DNA of 64,000 nt from Tetragenococcus muriaticus DSM 15685 (GTDB taxonomy: Bacteria; Bacillota; Bacilli; Lactobacillales; Enterococcaceae). A program made the position numbers and the translations under genes. How positions within the stretch are numbered: the stretch's first letter is position 1; the number at the start of each line of letters is the position of its first letter. The DNA lies in assembly GCF_000423785.1 (NCBI RefSeq), contig NZ_AUIQ01000001.1, forward strand, positions 62,001 through 126,000, in the 5' to 3' direction. The notes below the pieces were generated by a model, which was not told where the DNA came from, ran no database searches, and saw only the letters and a program-made list of their open reading frames with translations. This document shows, piece after piece, positions 30,348 to 39,876 of the stretch.

Positions 30348-31778
30348 ATGAACTTCGAAACTGTGATCGGACTTGAAGTCCATGTAGAATTAAAAACCAA
30401 TACGAAGATATTTTCTCCTGCTCCTGCTCATTTTGGAGCAGAACCAAATAGTAATACTAATGTCATCGACTGGGGATACCCAGGGGTTTTGCCTGTGATG
30501 AATAAGTCTGCTTTAGAATATGGAATGAAAGCTGCTTTAGCGTTAAATTGTGATATTTCACAAGAAACACATTTTGATCGTAAAAACTATTTTTATCCAG
30601 ATAATCCTAAAGCTTATCAAATTTCCCAATTTGATGAACCTATTGGACATGATGGTTGGATTGAAATTGATGTTGAAGGACAAAAGAAAAAGATCCGTAT
30701 TGAGCGCGTTCACTTAGAAGAAGATGCGGGGAAGAATACCCACGGCAACGATGGCTATTCTTATGTCGATTTAAACCGTCAAGGAACACCTTTAATTGAA
30801 ATTGTCTCAGAAGCAGACATGCGTTCTCCTGAAGAGGCGTATGCTTATTTAGACGCTTTGCGCTCGATTATTCAATTTACTGGTGTTTCTGATGTTAAAA
30901 TGGAAGAAGGATCCTTACGTTGTGACGCGAATATTTCTTTACGTCCTTTAGGTCAAGAAGAATTTGGGATTAAGACAGAGTTGAAAAACCTAAATTCTCT
31001 TAACTTTGTAAGAAAAGGGCTAGCTTTCGAGGAAAAACGTCAAGCAAAACTTCTATTGTCTGGTGGTTCCCTCCAACAAGAAACGCGTCGTTTTGATGAA
31101 TCTTCAGGAGAGACTGTGTTGATGCGAGTCAAAGAAGGTTCTTCTGATTATCGTTACTTCCCCGAACCAGATATACCACGCTTTGAAATTGATGATGCAT
31201 GGATTAAAGATGTAGAAGAGACTCTACCGGAAATGCCAAAAGAACGTCGCAAGCGTTATGTTAATGAACTTGCCTTACCAGAATATGACGCAAAAGTACT
31301 TACCTTAACCAAAGAAATGTCTGATTTCTTTGAAGAAACGATTCAACAAGGAGCAGACGCTAAGCAGGCCTCTAATTGGTTAATGGGAGATGTTTCTGCC
31401 TATTTGAATAGTGAAAAGCTAGATTTAGCCGATACACAATTAACGCCAAGCAATTTGGCTGGCATGATACAACTTATTAGTGATGGTACAATTAGTTCAA
31501 AAATTGCTAAAAAAGTATTTCAAGAATTAATTGAACGTGGGGGAGATCCTAACGAAATTGTAGAAGCAAACGGATGGATACAATTATCAGATCCAGCACA
31601 ATTATTACCAATGATTAACGAAGTTTTAGATAATAATCAACAATCGATCGACGACTTTAAAAATGGTAAAGATAAAGCGATTGGCTTTTTGGTTGGTCAA
31701 ATCATGAAAGAAACTAAAGGAAAGGCCAACCCTGGTGTGGTAAATAAACTGTTAAAAGAAGAATTAGAAAAACGATAA
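30348..31778 (+). CDS. gatB: Asp/Glu-tRNA amidotransferase subunit B
   Basis: A 476-residue GatB, the kinase/transamidase subunit. The start [15 protein letters not shown], the HLEEDAGK motif (about residue 124) and the [13 protein letters not shown] stretch are diagnostic, and the C-terminal YqeY-like tRNA-binding tail ends [19 protein letters not shown] in the end of gatA serves as its ribosome site. The complex with GatA and GatC substitutes for a missing GlnRS or AsnRS. Confidence 0.97.
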   Translation: MNFETVIGLEVHVELKTNTKIFSPAPAHFGAEPNSNTNVIDWGYPGVLPVMNKSALEYGMKAALALNCDISQETHFDRKNYFYPDNPKAYQISQFDEPIGHDGWIEIDVEGQKKKIRIERVHLEEDAGKNTHGNDGYSYVDLNRQGTPLIEIVSEADMRSPEEAYAYLDALRSIIQFTGVSDVKMEEGSLRCDANISLRPLGQEEFGIKTELKNLNSLNFVRKGLAFEEKRQAKLLLSGGSLQQETRRFDESSGETVLMRVKEGSSDYRYFPEPDIPRFEIDDAWIKDVEETLPEMPKERRKRYVNELALPEYDAKVLTLTKEMSDFFEETIQQGADAKQASNWLMGDVSAYLNSEKLDLADTQLTPSNLAGMIQLISDGTISSKIAKKVFQELIERGGDPNEIVEANGWIQLSDPAQLLPMINEVLDNNQQSIDDFKNGKDKAIGFLVGQIMKETKGKANPGVVNKLLKEELEKR

Positions 31779-31787
31779 GAGGTAATC

Positions 31788-32807
31788 ATGGAAAGAGCGC
31801 GGGTAATTTATAATCCAACTTCAGGAAAAGAACTGATAAAACGAAATTTAGCAGATATTTTAACTATCCTTGAAAAGGCCGGGTATGAAGCAAGTGCTTA
31901 TGCTACAACTTCAGTCCCTTATTCTGCTACCAATGAAGCAAGGCGAGCTGGACAAGCAGGATTTGACTTAGTCGTCGCTGCTGGAGGAGATGGAACCATT
32001 AACGAAGTCGTTAATGGCTTAGCTCCTTTAGAAAAACGTCCCAAAATGGCGATTATTCCAGGCGGTACTACAAATGATTACGCTCGAGCGTTAAAAATTC
32101 CGCGTGATAGTGTAAAAGCAGCAGCTGAAGTAATTTTAAAAAACCAGACGATAAATATGGATGTAGGTAAAACGCCCAGTAATTATTTCGTTAACATCGC
32201 GGCTGGTGGGCATTTGACCGAACTAACTTATGAAGTACCTTCAGATTTGAAGCGAGTTTTCGGTTATTTAGCTTATTTGGCTAAAGGGGCAGAATTATTA
32301 CCACAAATCAGACCTATTAAAATGCATTTAAAGTTTGATGAGGGTGAATATGACGGCAAAGCTTCTATGTTTTTCTTAGGACTAACCAATTCTGTTGGTG
32401 GATTTGAACAAATTGTTCCTGACGCTAAACTTGATGATGGTAAATTCTCTTTAATTATCGTAAAAACGGCGAATATTTTTGAAATTTTACATCTTGTAGC
32501 AATTATGCTTCGAAGTGGTAAACACGTGGAAGATCCGCGAGTAATATATACTAAAACGTCGAAATTAGAGGTTTCAGTTCCACAGTCGCAAAAACGCCTT
32601 ATGATTAATTTGGATGGAGAATATGGGGGAGACGCGCCCATGACTTTTGAAAACTTACATCAACATATTGAAATGTATGCTGATGTAGATAAAATTCCTA
32701 ATAGCGCTGTTTCTACTGCGGAAGATTTAGAAAGAATCAGTGAAGGTTTTATTAAAGAAGTAGAACGTTTGAATGACGAAGAAATCGATGAAGATAAAAA
32801 AGATTAA
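31788..32807 (+). CDS. dagK: Diacylglycerol kinase DgkB-type lipid kinase
   Basis: A 339-residue soluble lipid kinase that returns diacylglycerol to phosphatidic acid during lipoteichoic acid synthesis. The nucleotide-binding GGDGTINEVVNGL motif (about residues 66-78) and the PGGTTNDYARAL motif are clear. The C-terminus is an acidic tail. It follows gatB after 9 bases, the usual Bacillota order, and is closed by a terminator. Confidence 0.93.
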   Translation: MERARVIYNPTSGKELIKRNLADILTILEKAGYEASAYATTSVPYSATNEARRAGQAGFDLVVAAGGDGTINEVVNGLAPLEKRPKMAIIPGGTTNDYARALKIPRDSVKAAAEVILKNQTINMDVGKTPSNYFVNIAAGGHLTELTYEVPSDLKRVFGYLAYLAKGAELLPQIRPIKMHLKFDEGEYDGKASMFFLGLTNSVGGFEQIVPDAKLDDGKFSLIIVKTANIFEILHLVAIMLRSGKHVEDPRVIYTKTSKLEVSVPQSQKRLMINLDGEYGGDAPMTFENLHQHIEMYADVDKIPNSAVSTAEDLERISEGFIKEVERLNDEEIDEDKKD

Positions 32808-32818
32808 AAAATACTTTT

Positions 32819-32848
32819 AAAAAGGAGCTGTGACTAAGCTCCTTTTTG
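32819..32848 (+). terminator. Terminator after dagK
   Basis: AAAAAGGAGC (32819-32828) pairs with GCTCCTTTTT (32838-32847) around a 9-base loop. Confidence 0.85.
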
Positions 32849-32889
32849 CCTTATATACCCGCTAGGTGTAACTGTAAAGGAGAAGGATA

Positions 32890-34257
32890 ATGGAAGCTAT
32901 TCCAGTGAAAAAGAACCAGGAACTAGAAATGACAATCGTTGACTTATCTCATTTAGGTATGGGAGTTGCTAAAATCGACGGGTACCCTATTTTTATTGAA
33001 AATGCTTTACCACAAGAAAAGGTGCAAGTAAAAATTGTCAAAGTGGGGAAAAAATTTGGCTTTGGAAAAATGCTCTCCATTATCCAAACGAGTCCCTATC
33101 GACAAACAGTGGAAAATAAAGACTTGATACGAACTGGAATTGCCCCTCTTAGTCACTTACAATACGAGCAGCAGTTAAAATTTAAACAAAATCAAGTAGA
33201 AAATGTATTAGCTAAAGTGGCGAAAATGCCGGAAATACACGTTGAAGAAACAATAGGTAGTTCTTTTTCCTTTGGCTATCGTAATAAAGCCCAAATTCCA
33301 GTGCGTAAAATCGATGGGATATTGCAAACCGGGTTTTATCGTAAAAATAGTCATGAATTAGTTCCTCTTGATCATTTTTATATTCAAGATCCAGCAATTG
33401 ACGCAGCTATTGTAATTATTCGTGAGATATTGCAACAATTTGAAGTAAAAGCCTATAATGAAAGGGAGCATAGCGGATTTTTACGTCATATTGTTATTCG
33501 ACGTGGTTCTTATTCTCATGAAATGATGGTTGTGCTTGTAACTCGTAAAAAGCACTTTCCGCAAGGGGAAAAGATCGCACAAAAGATTCAGGAAAAATTA
33601 CCTGAAGTTGTTTCCGTCATTCAAAATATTAATTTTAAGCAAACAAATGTCATTTTGGGAGAAGAGGAACGTCTTTTATTAGGACGTAGCTTTATTTATG
33701 ATCAACTGTTTGATAAAACTTTTCGTATTTCTGCTAAATCCTTTTATCAAGTAAATACACCACAGGCAGAAGTTTTATATCAAAAAGCGTTTGATTTGGC
33801 TAGCTTAAAGCAAACAGATACTGTCGTAGATGCTTATTCAGGTATTGGGACAATTGGACTTTCATTAGCTGATAAAGTAGCTCAAGTATACGGTATGGAG
33901 GTAACTCCGCAAGCTGTAACAGATGCGCAAAAAAATGCTAAGATCAATAAAATTGATAATGCAGCATACGTGGTAGGTAAAGCCGAAACAGTGATGCCTA
34001 AATGGAAAGAAGAAGGAATAAAACCTAACGTCATCTTTGTCGATCCACCACGCAAAGGGTTAGATCAAACATTTATTGAAGCAGCCTGTGATATGGATCC
34101 GGAAAAAATTGTCTATATTTCTTGTAATCCAGCTACAATGGCTAGAGACTTGCAAATTTTTGCAGACAAGGGTTATTACACAGATAATATTCAACCAGTG
34201 GATCTATTTCCCCAGACTCATCACGTGGAAACAGTTATAGCTCTAAAGAAGCGTTAA
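32890..34257 (+). CDS. rlmCD: 23S rRNA (uracil-C5) methyltransferase, RlmCD type, without Fe-S cysteines
   Basis: A 455-residue SAM-dependent methyltransferase for U747/U1939 of 23S rRNA. An N-terminal TRAM domain (1-60), SAM motif VDAYSGIGTIGLSL (about 316-329) and catalytic nucleophile Cys412 in YISCNPATM are seen. Family members in many bacteria hold a [4Fe-4S] cluster with a CGGC.LQHL motif; here the equivalent stretch reads RTGIAPLSHLQYEQQL, with no cysteine. So this copy belongs to the cluster-free variant. AAAGGAG precedes the ATG. Confidence 0.9.
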   Translation: MEAIPVKKNQELEMTIVDLSHLGMGVAKIDGYPIFIENALPQEKVQVKIVKVGKKFGFGKMLSIIQTSPYRQTVENKDLIRTGIAPLSHLQYEQQLKFKQNQVENVLAKVAKMPEIHVEETIGSSFSFGYRNKAQIPVRKIDGILQTGFYRKNSHELVPLDHFYIQDPAIDAAIVIIREILQQFEVKAYNEREHSGFLRHIVIRRGSYSHEMMVVLVTRKKHFPQGEKIAQKIQEKLPEVVSVIQNINFKQTNVILGEEERLLLGRSFIYDQLFDKTFRISAKSFYQVNTPQAEVLYQKAFDLASLKQTDTVVDAYSGIGTIGLSLADKVAQVYGMEVTPQAVTDAQKNAKINKIDNAAYVVGKAETVMPKWKEEGIKPNVIFVDPPRKGLDQTFIEAACDMDPEKIVYISCNPATMARDLQIFADKGYYTDNIQPVDLFPQTHHVETVIALKKR

Positions 34258-34302
34258 GTTAATTTCTTGTGTTTTTTCTTTCTATAATCGAATATAGTTT
34301 AT

Positions 34303-34335
34303 AAGATGTTTCTTTTTACAGGGACATCTTTTTTT
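34303..34335 (+). terminator. Terminator after the rRNA methyltransferase gene
   Basis: AAGATGT (34303-34309) pairs with ACATCTT (34324-34330), followed by a T-run. Confidence 0.7.
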
Positions 34336-34388
34336 GTTCAAAAAGAATAAAATAAGTTAAAATAATGTTAACAAGGAGGCGAACCATT

Positions 34389-35435
34389 ATGAAAAAATTT
34401 TTCCTAGGTATGGAAAATGAATTACTTATAATTAAAGAAGCCCCAGAAGGTTATGCGTATTTTTCTTGTTTGGAAGGAAAACATCCCACCTGTATAGTAG
34501 TTGATCCACAAAATGAAAACGTTATCTACTGTGGTACAGATAAAGATGGGCTTTTAAAAAGTGAAGATGGTGGAAAAAGTTGGGAAAATATTGGAAACAA
34601 AACGTCCTTAGAAATTGAGTCAAAAACAATTACCGCTCTTGCTATAAATCCTTTTAAAAAGATAGATGGAAATTCAGTTATTTATGTAGGAACAGAACCT
34701 AGTATGCTTTATTATTCGAATGACAAAGGAGAAACATGGCAGGAATTCACTGGCATTCAATCGCTACCATCTAAAAAGAGTTGGAGTTTTCCGCCACGCC
34801 CAACAACTCATCACGTGCGTTTTATTACAACGAGTTATTCTAATGAAGATTATCTAGGTGTTGCTATCGAAGCGGGAGCTTTTATTTATACTACAAATCA
34901 AGGAGGGACTTGGAATGATCGCCCTGAAGATAGCCCTATTGATATTCATACCTTACTTACTCATCCGAAGTCTCCGAAGAAACTTTACGCAGCTTGCGGG
35001 GATGGTATCTACAATAAAGCTCATTCCTATGCAGAAAGTAACGATGAAGGACAAAGTTGGCAATATAAAAGTAGCGGGTTAGAAAATCATCCTTATGCTT
35101 ATCATCTAGCAATTAATCCCAATGATCCTTCTGATCAAATTATTTCAGCTGCGAAAAGTCCTTCTGCTGCCCATAGCATTTATAAATACTCAGCTGTCTA
35201 TCGTAAACAAGGAGAGTCTTCATGGGTTGATATAAGCGAAGGCTTACCAGAAAATCATTCTTCTAACCATCATTTAGCTGCTGATCCAACGGATTTTGGG
35301 GCTTTTTATGCAATGAATAATTATGGGATTTATCATTTAGCCAGTGGTGCTTCCAAGTGGGAAAAACTTGAGCTAGATTGGCAGGAAAAATATGTAAATC
35401 AACGCCCTTCGTGTTTTTTAATTGAAGAAGACTAA
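34389..35435 (+). CDS. Asp-box beta-propeller protein (sialidase/VPS10-like), intracellular
   Basis: A 348-residue protein with four copies of the Asp-box S-x-D-x-G-x-T-W: SEDGGKSW, SNDKGETW, TNQGGTW (partial) and SNDEGQSW. These sit at regular spacing like propeller blades. It has no signal peptide, so it is probably cytosolic. Asp-box proteins include sialidases, photosystem assembly factors and sugar hydrolases, but the sialidase arginine triad is not evident; function unknown. I start it at ATG 34389, with AAGGAGG upstream; the longer frame begins before this site. Confidence 0.75.
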   Translation: MKKFFLGMENELLIIKEAPEGYAYFSCLEGKHPTCIVVDPQNENVIYCGTDKDGLLKSEDGGKSWENIGNKTSLEIESKTITALAINPFKKIDGNSVIYVGTEPSMLYYSNDKGETWQEFTGIQSLPSKKSWSFPPRPTTHHVRFITTSYSNEDYLGVAIEAGAFIYTTNQGGTWNDRPEDSPIDIHTLLTHPKSPKKLYAACGDGIYNKAHSYAESNDEGQSWQYKSSGLENHPYAYHLAINPNDPSDQIISAAKSPSAAHSIYKYSAVYRKQGESSWVDISEGLPENHSSNHHLAADPTDFGAFYAMNNYGIYHLASGASKWEKLELDWQEKYVNQRPSCFLIEED

Positions 35436-35505
35436 ACTCAATTATTCGTGAAAAAAGCTTTCCTCGTGTTAAGATTAATTTTAGTAACAAAAAGGAGATG
35501 TTTTA

Positions 35506-36174
35506 ATGAACGTATTAGTTATTGGTGCACATGGTAGTGTTGGCAATTTAGTTGTAGACAAATTACAAGAGAATAGCCAACATACTCCAATTGCAATGGT
35601 GCGTAAAAAAGAGCAACAAGAAAGCTTTCAAAACCAAGGAGTAAAAACTGTTCTAGCTAATTTGGAAGATTCTATTGACACGCTTGTACAAGCAGCTTCA
35701 GGAGCAGATGCCATCGTATTTGCTGCTGGGTCCGGTGGTAGTACAGGGGCAGACAAAACGATGTTTGTTGATTTAGATGGCGCTGTAAAATCTGTAGAAG
35801 CGGCCAAAAAAGCTAACATTGATCAATTTGTTATTGTAAGCGCAATGGGTAGTCAACAATGGCTTGAACCACATCCAGAATGGCTAGAAAAATTAGGTCC
35901 TTACTATCCTGCAAAATTTTACGCAGACCAATGGTTAAAAAATAGTGGATTAAATTATACAATTGTTCGTCCAGGGCTTCTTTCAGATGATGAAGCTAAA
36001 GGCAAAATCCAAGTGGCAGATACACCTGATGCATTTGGCGATCAAACAGATATCACTCGTAGTGATGTGGCTCAAATTGTTGTCGAAAGTTTAGCTAACG
36101 AACATACAAAGAAAAAAGAATTTGATGTAGTAAATGGCGATACCAAAATCAGCGAAGCTTTAGATCAACTATAA
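35506..36174 (+). CDS. NAD(P)-binding oxidoreductase (atypical SDR, YhfK-like)
   Basis: A 222-residue Rossmann-fold protein. The nucleotide-binding motif GAHGSVGNLV (residues 7-16) is followed by the TIVRPGLLSD segment of the NAD(P)H-binding atypical short-chain dehydrogenase group. It lacks a clear YxxxK catalytic pair. Related proteins are stress-linked nucleotide-sugar or quinone-like reductases, and the substrate is unknown. AAAAGGAG precedes the ATG. It is followed by a strong terminator. Confidence 0.8.
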   Translation: MNVLVIGAHGSVGNLVVDKLQENSQHTPIAMVRKKEQQESFQNQGVKTVLANLEDSIDTLVQAASGADAIVFAAGSGGSTGADKTMFVDLDGAVKSVEAAKKANIDQFVIVSAMGSQQWLEPHPEWLEKLGPYYPAKFYADQWLKNSGLNYTIVRPGLLSDDEAKGKIQVADTPDAFGDQTDITRSDVAQIVVESLANEHTKKKEFDVVNGDTKISEALDQL

Positions 36175-36218
36175 AAAAATAAGTATGTGAGTAATTTTTA
36201 TAAATCTTGAGGCATAGT

Positions 36219-36263
36219 AAAAAAGCAATCATCCTTTTTTTAATTGGGTGATTGCTTTTTCTT
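36219..36263. terminator. Terminator after the SDR-like gene
   Basis: AAAAAGCAATCATCC pairs with GGGTGATTGCTTTTT; T-run on both strands. Confidence 0.85.
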
Positions 36264-36310
36264 TATTAATATAGAATAATAGAAAATACTTATGTCACAA
36301 GGAGGTATTT

Positions 36311-36811
36311 ATGAAATATAAAGTACGAGAAATGAAAGAAACAGATTGGAAAGCAGTATATGATATTTATTATCAAGGGATGAAAGGTAACTTAGCGACA
36401 TTTAAAGTAGACAGTCCTACTTATAAAGAATTTGACCAAGAACGATTACAAAAGGGTCGATTTGTTTTATTAGATAATGAAAAAATCATTGGTTGGGCAA
36501 CTTTAAAACAAGCATACACAATACCAGAATATAGAGGCGTTGCTGAAGTAAGTATATATATAGCAAATGATTATAAAGGAAAAGGGGCGGGAACTACTTT
36601 GCTAAATCATTTAATTGTTTTTTCAGAAAAAGCCGGATTTTGGACATTAGAAGCAGATATTTTTGCTAATAATTATGGTAGCCAACGTCTACATGAAAAA
36701 AGTGGTTTTCGTAAAGTAGGTTACCGTGAAAAACTAGGAAAAGATCAGTATGGAAAATGGCGAGATACTGTATTGATGGAACGTAGAAGTAAAAAAGTCG
36801 GTCGCGATTAA
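36311..36811 (+). CDS. GNAT acetyltransferase, phosphinothricin/methionine-sulfoximine acetyltransferase-like
   Basis: A 166-residue GNAT enzyme. The acetyl-CoA loop is KGKGAGTTLLNHLI (about residues 95-108), and the LHEKSGFRKVGYREKLG C-terminal motif plus AEVSIYI strand resemble the Pat/YwnH group that acetylates small amino-acid-like toxins. AAGGAGG precedes the ATG. The Tag glycosylase gene follows after 19 bases and may be cotranscribed. Confidence 0.85.
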   Translation: MKYKVREMKETDWKAVYDIYYQGMKGNLATFKVDSPTYKEFDQERLQKGRFVLLDNEKIIGWATLKQAYTIPEYRGVAEVSIYIANDYKGKGAGTTLLNHLIVFSEKAGFWTLEADIFANNYGSQRLHEKSGFRKVGYREKLGKDQYGKWRDTVLMERRSKKVGRD

Positions 36812-36830
36812 AAGAAATGAGGGAAAAGTA

Positions 36831-37382
36831 ATGACAGTTCGTTGTGATTGGGCTTTAACAAGCCCACTAATGCAAGACTATCATGATAATGAATGGGGAA
36901 AACCAAGCCATAATGACGATAAGCTTTATGAGATGTTAGTACTAGAAAGTATGCAAGCCGGTCTAAGTTGGTCTACTGTATTAGAAAAAAGAGAAAATTT
37001 TCGAAAAGCCTTCGATCAATTTGATTATACCAAGGTGGCTTATTATGATGAAGCCAAAATAGATGAATTATTAGCAGACCCAGGAATCATACGTAATCGT
37101 TTAAAGATACATGCAGCTATAAAAAATGCACAAATGGTGTTGTCTATTCAAAAAGACTATGATAGCTTTGCGTCTTATATCTGGTCGTTTATTGAAAACC
37201 AGCCTTTAGTAAATTATTGGGAATCTTCTAGTGAAATTCCAGCTTCTACTGATTTATCCAAACAGGTCAGCAAAGACTTAAAAAAACAAGGTTTTAAATT
37301 TGTAGGCCCTACGATCATTTATTCTTTTATGCAAGCTATCGGAATGATTAATGATCATGTAGTTAGTTGCTCTTTTAAATAA
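36831..37382 (+). CDS. tag: DNA-3-methyladenine glycosylase I
   Basis: A 183-residue Tag glycosylase that removes 3-methyladenine from DNA. The zinc snap is complete: Cys5 and His18 at the N-terminus, and HVVSC at the C-terminus. The recognition/catalytic region reads MLVLESMQAGLSWSTVLEKR (about 35-54). GAGGGAAAAG precedes the ATG. Full length. Confidence 0.93.
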   Translation: MTVRCDWALTSPLMQDYHDNEWGKPSHNDDKLYEMLVLESMQAGLSWSTVLEKRENFRKAFDQFDYTKVAYYDEAKIDELLADPGIIRNRLKIHAAIKNAQMVLSIQKDYDSFASYIWSFIENQPLVNYWESSSEIPASTDLSKQVSKDLKKQGFKFVGPTIIYSFMQAIGMINDHVVSCSFK

Positions 37383-37415
37383 GAACTTAGTTTCTAACAA
37401 TAGGCGATCTCTATA

Positions 37416-37429
37416 TGTATTTTTATTCA
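37416..37429. promoter_or_regulatory. ArgR-box-like site, distal
   Basis: TGTATTTTTATTCA differs by one base from the palindromic ARG-box core TGAAT-W4-ATTCA. It lies within the 294-base gap between tag and the transporter operon; the rest of the gap is AT-rich with no gene. Confidence 0.35.
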
Positions 37430-37575
37430 TTTTTATTTATGTTTTACTGTTCTGCATAATAAATGAATATTATCTTTTCTTAAGAGCTACTTAGTTTTAT
37501 TCTTATTTACTAATACCATAAAATGGTAGGTTCTGTATGTTTTTCCAGTATTCAAAGATTTTGTATAAAAATAAA

Positions 37576-37603
37576 TTGAAAAAAACTTTTCCTTTTGTTT
37601 AAT
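37576..37603 (+). promoter_or_regulatory. Promoter of the amino-acid transporter operon
   Basis: TTGAAA (37576-37581), a 16-base spacer and TTTAAT (37598-37603), about 70 bases before the transporter start. Confidence 0.45.
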
Positions 37604-37632
37604 TTATGATAAGATGAATTGCAATTACATAA

Positions 37633-37646
37633 TGAATTTTTATGCA
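37633..37646. promoter_or_regulatory. ArgR-box-like site, proximal
   Basis: TGAATTTTTATGCA differs by one base from TGAAT-W4-ATTCA. It lies just downstream of the promoter, where a bound repressor would block transcription. A second site is about 200 bases upstream, matching the paired-site habit of ArgR. Confidence 0.4.
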
Positions 37647-37676
37647 TATATTTTAAATAAAAGGGGAAGATAGTAA

Positions 37677-39146
37677 ATGAAAAAGTTTAAAAAGATGGTT
37701 TTCTTGTTTTTACCGTTTCTGATATTGTTTGCTCAATTCTTTTCAACGGTGCAAGCGGCTGCCGAAGAAGAGGAAGAAGACGAACGTTATGATGCTATTA
37801 TGGAGCGTGGGGAGTTAGTCGTCGGTCTTTCTGCTGATTATGCCCCTTATGAGTTTCATGCTACAGTAGATGGCGAAGACGAAATTGTAGGATTTGATAT
37901 TTCTATTGCCCAAAAAATCGCAGACGATATGGGAGTGGATCTTCATGTCGAAGAGTTAGGTTTTGACGCTTTATTAGGAGCTTTAAAGACGGGTAAAATT
38001 GACTTAATTATTTCTGGAATGACGCCCACGCCTGAACGCTTGCAAGAAGTAGATTTCTCTGATCCTTATATGAACGCGCAGCAACGTTTAGTTGTGCGAG
38101 AAGAAGATCAAGACGAATATACGGATGTTAATCAATTTAATGGCGTACCTATTGGTGTTCAAAAACAGACTACCCAAGAAGAACTAGCTGAATCCGAATT
38201 AGAAGGTTCCCAAATTACTTCTTTACAAAAAATACCTGACGTTGTGATGAATTTAAAAAATGAAAAAATTGATGGTGCCATACTTGAAGGACCAGTGGCC
38301 GAGGCCTATGTGGGAGAAAATGATGATTTAGCCTTTTCCGATCTAGAATTTGAAGAAGGAGATAAACAATCAGCGGTGGCACTACCTAAAGATTCTCCTG
38401 TCCTTCTTGAAAATATTAATAATTCTATCCAAACAATTAATGAGGAAAATTTGTTAGATGATTACCAAGAAGAAGCCAATAATTTAATGTTTGATGATGA
38501 ACAAAATTTCTTTACTGAATATTATCCTTATTATCTTTCAGGAACTGGTTATACCATCCTTCTAGCTTTAATAGGTGTCCTTTTTGGAATTATTTTAGGT
38601 ACTATTTTTGCATTGATGAAGCTATCATCTATAAAAGTATTAAGAGCCTTAGCTTCAATTTATATTGAATATGTACGCGGGACGCCTTTACTAGTACAAA
38701 TCTTTATTGTTTATTTTGGTACTGGAATGCTTGGCTTTGACCTTTCACGCTTTGTTGCTGGTTGTATTGCTTTGTCCTTAAATAGTGCTGCCTATGTAGC
38801 AGAGATCATTCGTGCAGGTATTAACGGTGTTAATAAAGGGCAAATGGAAGCAGGCCGTTCGCTTGGCATGAATCGTATACAGGCTATGCGTTATGTTATT
38901 TTCCCGCAAGCTATTAAAAATATTTTACCAGCTTTAGGTAATGAACTTGTTACTGTTATTAAAGAATCCTCTGTTATTTCAGTTATCGGCGTTTCCGAAT
39001 TGATTTTCCAAGCTGGTAATGTTCAAGGAGCAAGCTTTAAGCCGTTTCTACCTTATCTAATTGTCTCATTAATTTATTTTGTATTAACATTTACGCTCTC
39101 CCGTCTTTTGGGGTTAGCAGAAAGGAAGTTGAAGTCGAGTGATTAA
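37677..39146 (+). CDS. Amino-acid ABC transporter, fused substrate-binding protein and permease
   Basis: A 489-residue fusion. A signal peptide (about 1-28) leads to a periplasmic-binding-protein domain 3 (about 40-275; [33 protein letters not shown]), and then a His/Glu/Gln-family permease domain (about 285-489) with the EAA loop [14 protein letters not shown]. Such fusions are usual in Lactobacillales for glutamine or basic amino acids. It overlaps its ATPase gene by 8 bases. ARG-box-like sites upstream suggest, but do not prove, an arginine or related substrate. Confidence 0.9.
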   Translation: MKKFKKMVFLFLPFLILFAQFFSTVQAAAEEEEEDERYDAIMERGELVVGLSADYAPYEFHATVDGEDEIVGFDISIAQKIADDMGVDLHVEELGFDALLGALKTGKIDLIISGMTPTPERLQEVDFSDPYMNAQQRLVVREEDQDEYTDVNQFNGVPIGVQKQTTQEELAESELEGSQITSLQKIPDVVMNLKNEKIDGAILEGPVAEAYVGENDDLAFSDLEFEEGDKQSAVALPKDSPVLLENINNSIQTINEENLLDDYQEEANNLMFDDEQNFFTEYYPYYLSGTGYTILLALIGVLFGIILGTIFALMKLSSIKVLRALASIYIEYVRGTPLLVQIFIVYFGTGMLGFDLSRFVAGCIALSLNSAAYVAEIIRAGINGVNKGQMEAGRSLGMNRIQAMRYVIFPQAIKNILPALGNELVTVIKESSVISVIGVSELIFQAGNVQGASFKPFLPYLIVSLIYFVLTFTLSRLLGLAERKLKSSD

Positions 39147-39861
39147 TATTCAAAATTTGCATAAAACTTTTGGCGAAAACCAAGTGCTAAAAGGGATCGA
39201 TCTAACTATTGATACAGGCGAGGTCGTGGTTGTTATTGGTCCTTCAGGTAGTGGGAAAAGTACTTTTCTACGTTGCTTAAATTTATTAGAACAGCCTACC
39301 GCAGATACTCTTTCTTTTGAAGGAAAAGATCTCTTAGCAGAAAAAAACAATATTGATGAATTACGTCAAAAAATGGGGATGGTATTTCAAAACTTTAATT
39401 TATTTCCTCATATGACAGTTTTAGAAAATATTACAATTAGTCCCATAAAAGTAAAGGGAGAAAGTACAGCTGAAGCCGAGAAAAAAGCTTATGACTTATT
39501 ACAATTAGTTGGGCTAAATGATAAAGCACAAAGTTATCCAGCCAGTCTTTCTGGTGGACAAGAACAAAGGGTTGCCATCGCTAGAGCCTTAGCGATGGAC
39601 CCTGATGTGATGTTATTTGATGAGCCTACTTCTGCTTTAGACCCAGAAATGGTAGGAGAAGTTCTTTCAGTAATGAAAACTTTAGCACAAGAAGGTATGA
39701 CCATGGTTGTAGTCAGCCACGAAATGGGGTTTGCTAGAGAAGTAGCTGATCGTGTGATTTTTATGGATGAGGGTGTCATTCAAGAAGAAGGACAACCTGA
39801 AGAAATCTTTAACCATCCTAAAAATGAACGGACACAAAGCTTTCTCAAAAAAGTGTTATAA
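39139..39861 (+). CDS. Amino-acid ABC transporter ATPase
   Basis: A 240-residue ATPase of the GlnQ/HisP family that powers the upstream permease. Walker A is GPSGSGKST (about 32-40), the signature is [15 protein letters not shown], and Walker B is [12 protein letters not shown] with the [12 protein letters not shown] switch histidine. The start is GTG, inside the end of the permease gene, with AAAGGAAG upstream. An aminotransferase gene follows after 15 bases. Confidence 0.95.
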   Translation: MINIQNLHKTFGENQVLKGIDLTIDTGEVVVVIGPSGSGKSTFLRCLNLLEQPTADTLSFEGKDLLAEKNNIDELRQKMGMVFQNFNLFPHMTVLENITISPIKVKGESTAEAEKKAYDLLQLVGLNDKAQSYPASLSGGQEQRVAIARALAMDPDVMLFDEPTSALDPEMVGEVLSVMKTLAQEGMTMVVVSHEMGFAREVADRVIFMDEGVIQEEGQPEEIFNHPKNERTQSFLKKVL

Positions 39862-39876
39862 AGAGGAGAGATATCT

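Noticed and set aside
37383-37676. T-box or other riboswitch leader before the amino-acid transporter
   Set aside because: No T-box sequence (TGGNACCGCG) or specifier stem is present; only promoter-like and ARG-box-like sites are found.
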